From: JBAZYZ01 sp964366065
GTDB taxonomy: Bacteria > Patescibacteriota > Minisyncoccia > Phycocordibacterales > VMEP01
Assembly (NCBI GenBank): GCA_964366065.1
Contig: CAYISF010000002.1
Coordinates: forward strand, 1-29,937
DNA length: 29,937 nt
Reading direction: 5' to 3'
Shown: positions 28,842 through 29,937 of the stretch, one piece after another
How positions within the stretch are numbered: the stretch's first letter is position 1
Layout of the letters: every line of letters begins with the position of its first letter
Notes under the pieces: model-generated
Seen by the model: only the letters and a program-made list of their open reading frames with translations
What the model was told of the DNA's origin: nothing
The model's database searches: none
Program-made: the position numbers and the translations under genes

Positions 28842-29288
28842 ATGAAAAGCATGAAAAGCTTTTTGCTGTCCATGTTTGTGTTTGTGGTTTTCGCAGTTCT
28901 CCTCCCGTTTACCGCCGATGCGGCCTGCACGGTCAAGTTTACCGCCGACAGTAATATGGCTGTCGTCTCTGAAGGTGGAGACGGAATCTGTCCGGTCGGC
29001 GACACCATGACCGCTCGGTCATTTGTACTCGATAACATCATTATCGCCCAAGACCGGTTTTGCGGGAGCGGCAAAAAAGGGCTCCGCGAGCTCCTTTGGA
29101 GGAGCGTTGCTGGTGTCTATGAATTGAAGTGCCCTTATATCGGCGCGGATAAGGAAAAACGGCCGCAAGGCGTTCTTATCACCGAAAGAGGGGAAACCAA
29201 GTTCTCCCCGCTTACAAACAAGGACGCAATCTCGGCATCTATGCGGCTCCGCTATGGCGGCACCGCGACCGCAACCGCGGGTAAATAG
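28842..29288 (+). CDS. Small secreted hypothetical protein
   Basis: 148 aa. Signal peptide at residues 1-27 (FLLSMFVFVVFAVLLPFTADA, cut about ADA-AC). The mature part has four Cys (ACTVKF, DGICPVG, DRFCGSG, LKCPYIG) that may form two disulfides. The family is not recognised. ATG 28842 follows AGGAGG at 28832-28837, a full Shine-Dalgarno site; the in-frame ATG at 28824 lies before it and is rejected. The consensus promoter plus strong Shine-Dalgarno site suggests abundant expression. It is followed by a strong terminator at 29308. Confidence 0.75.
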   Translation: MKSMKSFLLSMFVFVVFAVLLPFTADAACTVKFTADSNMAVVSEGGDGICPVGDTMTARSFVLDNIIIAQDRFCGSGKKGLRELLWRSVAGVYELKCPYIGADKEKRPQGVLITERGETKFSPLTNKDAISASMRLRYGGTATATAGK

Positions 29289-29307
29289 CCCACGGGCGTT
29301 TCAAAGT

Positions 29308-29345
29308 AAGGCCTTCCACTCAAGCAGTGGAAGGCCTTCTGTTTT
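29308..29345 (+). terminator. Terminator of the secreted protein gene
   Basis: AAGGCCTTCCACT (29308-29320), loop CAAGC, AGTGGAAGGCCTT (29326-29338), then CTGTTTT: a 13-bp perfect stem. Confidence 0.85.
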
Positions 29346-29368
29346 GGTTTTTGGGCGTTAAATTAATG

Positions 29369-29396
29369 TTGACATCTTTTTTGTTTCCTATATACT
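29369..29396 (+). promoter_or_regulatory. Promoter of a short untranslated or leader transcript
   Basis: TTGACA at 29369-29374, 16-nt spacer, TATACT at 29391-29396. It shares its first 18 nt with the promoter at 28759. Confidence 0.75.
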
Positions 29397-29402
29397 CCTT
29401 AA

Positions 29403-29499
29403 ATCCGAATATGTTTATCACTATAAAACTAACTCATCGGCGGCAAAGATAAGGCCTTTTGTTAGGTTTTGTCCGGAATCCGCCGCAAGGCGGTTTTTT
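29403..29499 (+). ncRNA. Candidate ~95-nt small RNA or attenuated leader
   Basis: Lies between the promoter at 29369-29396 and the intrinsic terminator CCGCC-GCAA-GGCGG-TTTTTT (29480-29499). A 13-codon frame begins at ATG 29411 and reads MFITIKLTHRRQR, stop. Its last codons contain GGCGGCAA (29439-29446), a duplicate of the terminator right arm that could pair with the left arm instead, i.e. a possible antiterminator. It could be a free sRNA or an attenuator for the downstream 23S transcript. Confidence 0.4.
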
Positions 29500-29534
29500 A
29501 GTGAAAAAAGAAAGAACTGTTTGGACAAAGATCG

Positions 29535-29540
29535 TTGACA
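29535..29540 (+). promoter_or_regulatory. Possible 23S rRNA promoter -35
   Basis: TTGACA is clear at 29535-29540, but the expected -10 position (29558-29563, AAGCAT) is poor; CATATT at 29561 would need a 20-nt spacer. Tentative. Confidence 0.3.
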
Positions 29541-29553
29541 ATATAAAACCGTC

Positions 29554-29648
29554 ACTTAAGCATATTCCAGCCCCTCCCCACTTTTGTTTTTTAGAAATTT
29601 TCTAGGGACCAAAAGTGGGGAGGGGAATCTGGGGTCTTTGGCTTAAGT
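29554..29648. other. Long hairpin upstream of the 23S gene
   Basis: ACTTAAGC (29554-29561)/GCTTAAGT (29641-29648), CCAG (29567)/CTGG (29629), and a perfect 16-bp CCCCTCCCCACTTTTG (29571-29586)/CAAAAGTGGGGAGGGG (29610-29625), with TAGAAA/TTTCTA at the apex. It closes on itself, so it is not the processing stem that would enclose the whole 23S. Further hairpins occupy 29650-29828 (TTGTAGGA/TTCCTACAA, and GCCCC..TTCGC/GCGAA..GGGGC). Confidence 0.7.
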
Positions 29649-29828
29649 AGACGGGGTGAAAATTCCTTTTCTTCCGATTGTAGGAGGAAAAGATAATGCG
29701 TCCGAAGGAAGCGGTTCCTACAAGGCGCATGCTTGCCCGACTGAACATTTGTGTAAGGCGGGTGAATGCCCCAATAAAATTCGCTTATGCGAATATTTTA
29801 CGGGGCAAGCAATGGTTCTACATTTCCT

Positions 29829-29937
29829 AATGGGAAGTGTAAGAGCATACGGCGGATGCCTTGGCTCTAAAAGGCGATGAAAGACGTGGCGTGACTGCGA
29901 TAAGCTTCGGGGAGGTGTCTAGCAACCTTTGATCCGG
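29829..29937 (+). rRNA. 23S ribosomal RNA, 5' end (runs off the window)
   Basis: AGAGCATACGGCGGATGCCT (29842 on), then AGGCGATGAAAGACGTGGCG and TGCGATAAGCTTCGGGGAGG match the universal start of bacterial 23S rRNA. The 5' end at about 29829 is set by aligning ACGGCGGATGCC with E. coli positions ~21-32 and is accurate to a few nt. No 16S 3' end or tRNA is seen upstream. Confidence 0.92.

Noticed and set aside
29650..29828. tRNA gene in front of 23S
   Set aside because: Several hairpins are present, but no T-loop GGTTCRANNCC with matching acceptor stem was found.
29656..29880. 74-aa reading frame overlapping the 23S start
   Set aside because: It runs into clear 23S rRNA sequence, and its composition is that of structured RNA. 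Not a gene.
1..29937. UGA recoding (SR1/Gracilibacteria code)
   Set aside because: ftsK, the permease, the hydrolase and recA all end at TGA at the expected family length, with no conserved continuation.

Overview
The window looks like a chromosomal segment of a Candidate Phyla Radiation bacterium (Patescibacteria, most likely a Parcubacteria lineage). The reasons are short housekeeping proteins, mostly weak or absent Shine-Dalgarno sites, a large surface protein with an N-terminal peptidoglycan-binding domain, a small stand-alone GIY-YIG protein, a REP-associated transposase, and very compact spacing. TGA is used as a stop (for example ftsK, metG-upstream gene, recO-upstream gene), so the UGA-to-glycine code of SR1/Gracilibacteria does not apply. 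The lineage call is inference, because only about 110 nt of 23S rRNA are present.

Layout. 3-8029 (+): the end of an RBBP9-like hydrolase, recO, a membrane-anchored surface protein, glycyl-tRNA synthetase, an AI-2E-type permease, metG and tatD. 8221-9698 (+): rpsF, ssb and rpsR, each with its own structured spacer. 9746-10327 (-): efp. 10557-10961 (+): an isolated Cys-rich protein with an unusually good Shine-Dalgarno site. 11182-15214 (-): GIY-YIG, ftsK, a small Ig-like membrane protein, recA. 15512-16399 (+): a winged-helix protein behind a symmetric operator-like array. 17118-25662 (+): a surface/cell-envelope block (1147-aa PG-binding surface protein, RAYT transposase with REP hairpins, TPR protein, two small membrane proteins, 928-aa Ig/beta-propeller protein). 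25689-26888 (+): L10 leader, rplJ, rplL. 27060-29288 (+): a wHTH/nucleotidyltransferase-like regulator, an MscS-type TM-helix protein, a small secreted protein. 29829-end (+): start of a 23S rRNA gene with no 16S gene in the preceding 540 nt of non-coding DNA.

The most unusual content is between the genes. Almost every spacer holds a long inverted repeat. In several cases it begins or ends inside a start or stop codon and brackets the promoter of the downstream gene. Six of these share a core in which one arm reads TAGTGA and the other TAGTAGA (read on the same strand sense), leaving the same single-base bulge in different sequence surroundings; one of the six encloses the GIY-YIG gene. Two successive spacers (before ssb and before rpsR) are diverged copies of one template with compensatory changes. 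A second system is the winged-helix gene at 15512: a geometrically perfect 4+4 array of ACGAAT sites lies upstream, and about nine copies of an AAGGACA motif lie inside or just before the gene in more than one reading frame. A third is a REPtron-like unit: four CCAAGGGCTCCCCTTGG hairpins around and inside a RAYT gene.

Starts were chosen from family length, promoter position and overlap with the upstream gene. Promoter and RNA-structure calls are by eye and have not been computed.
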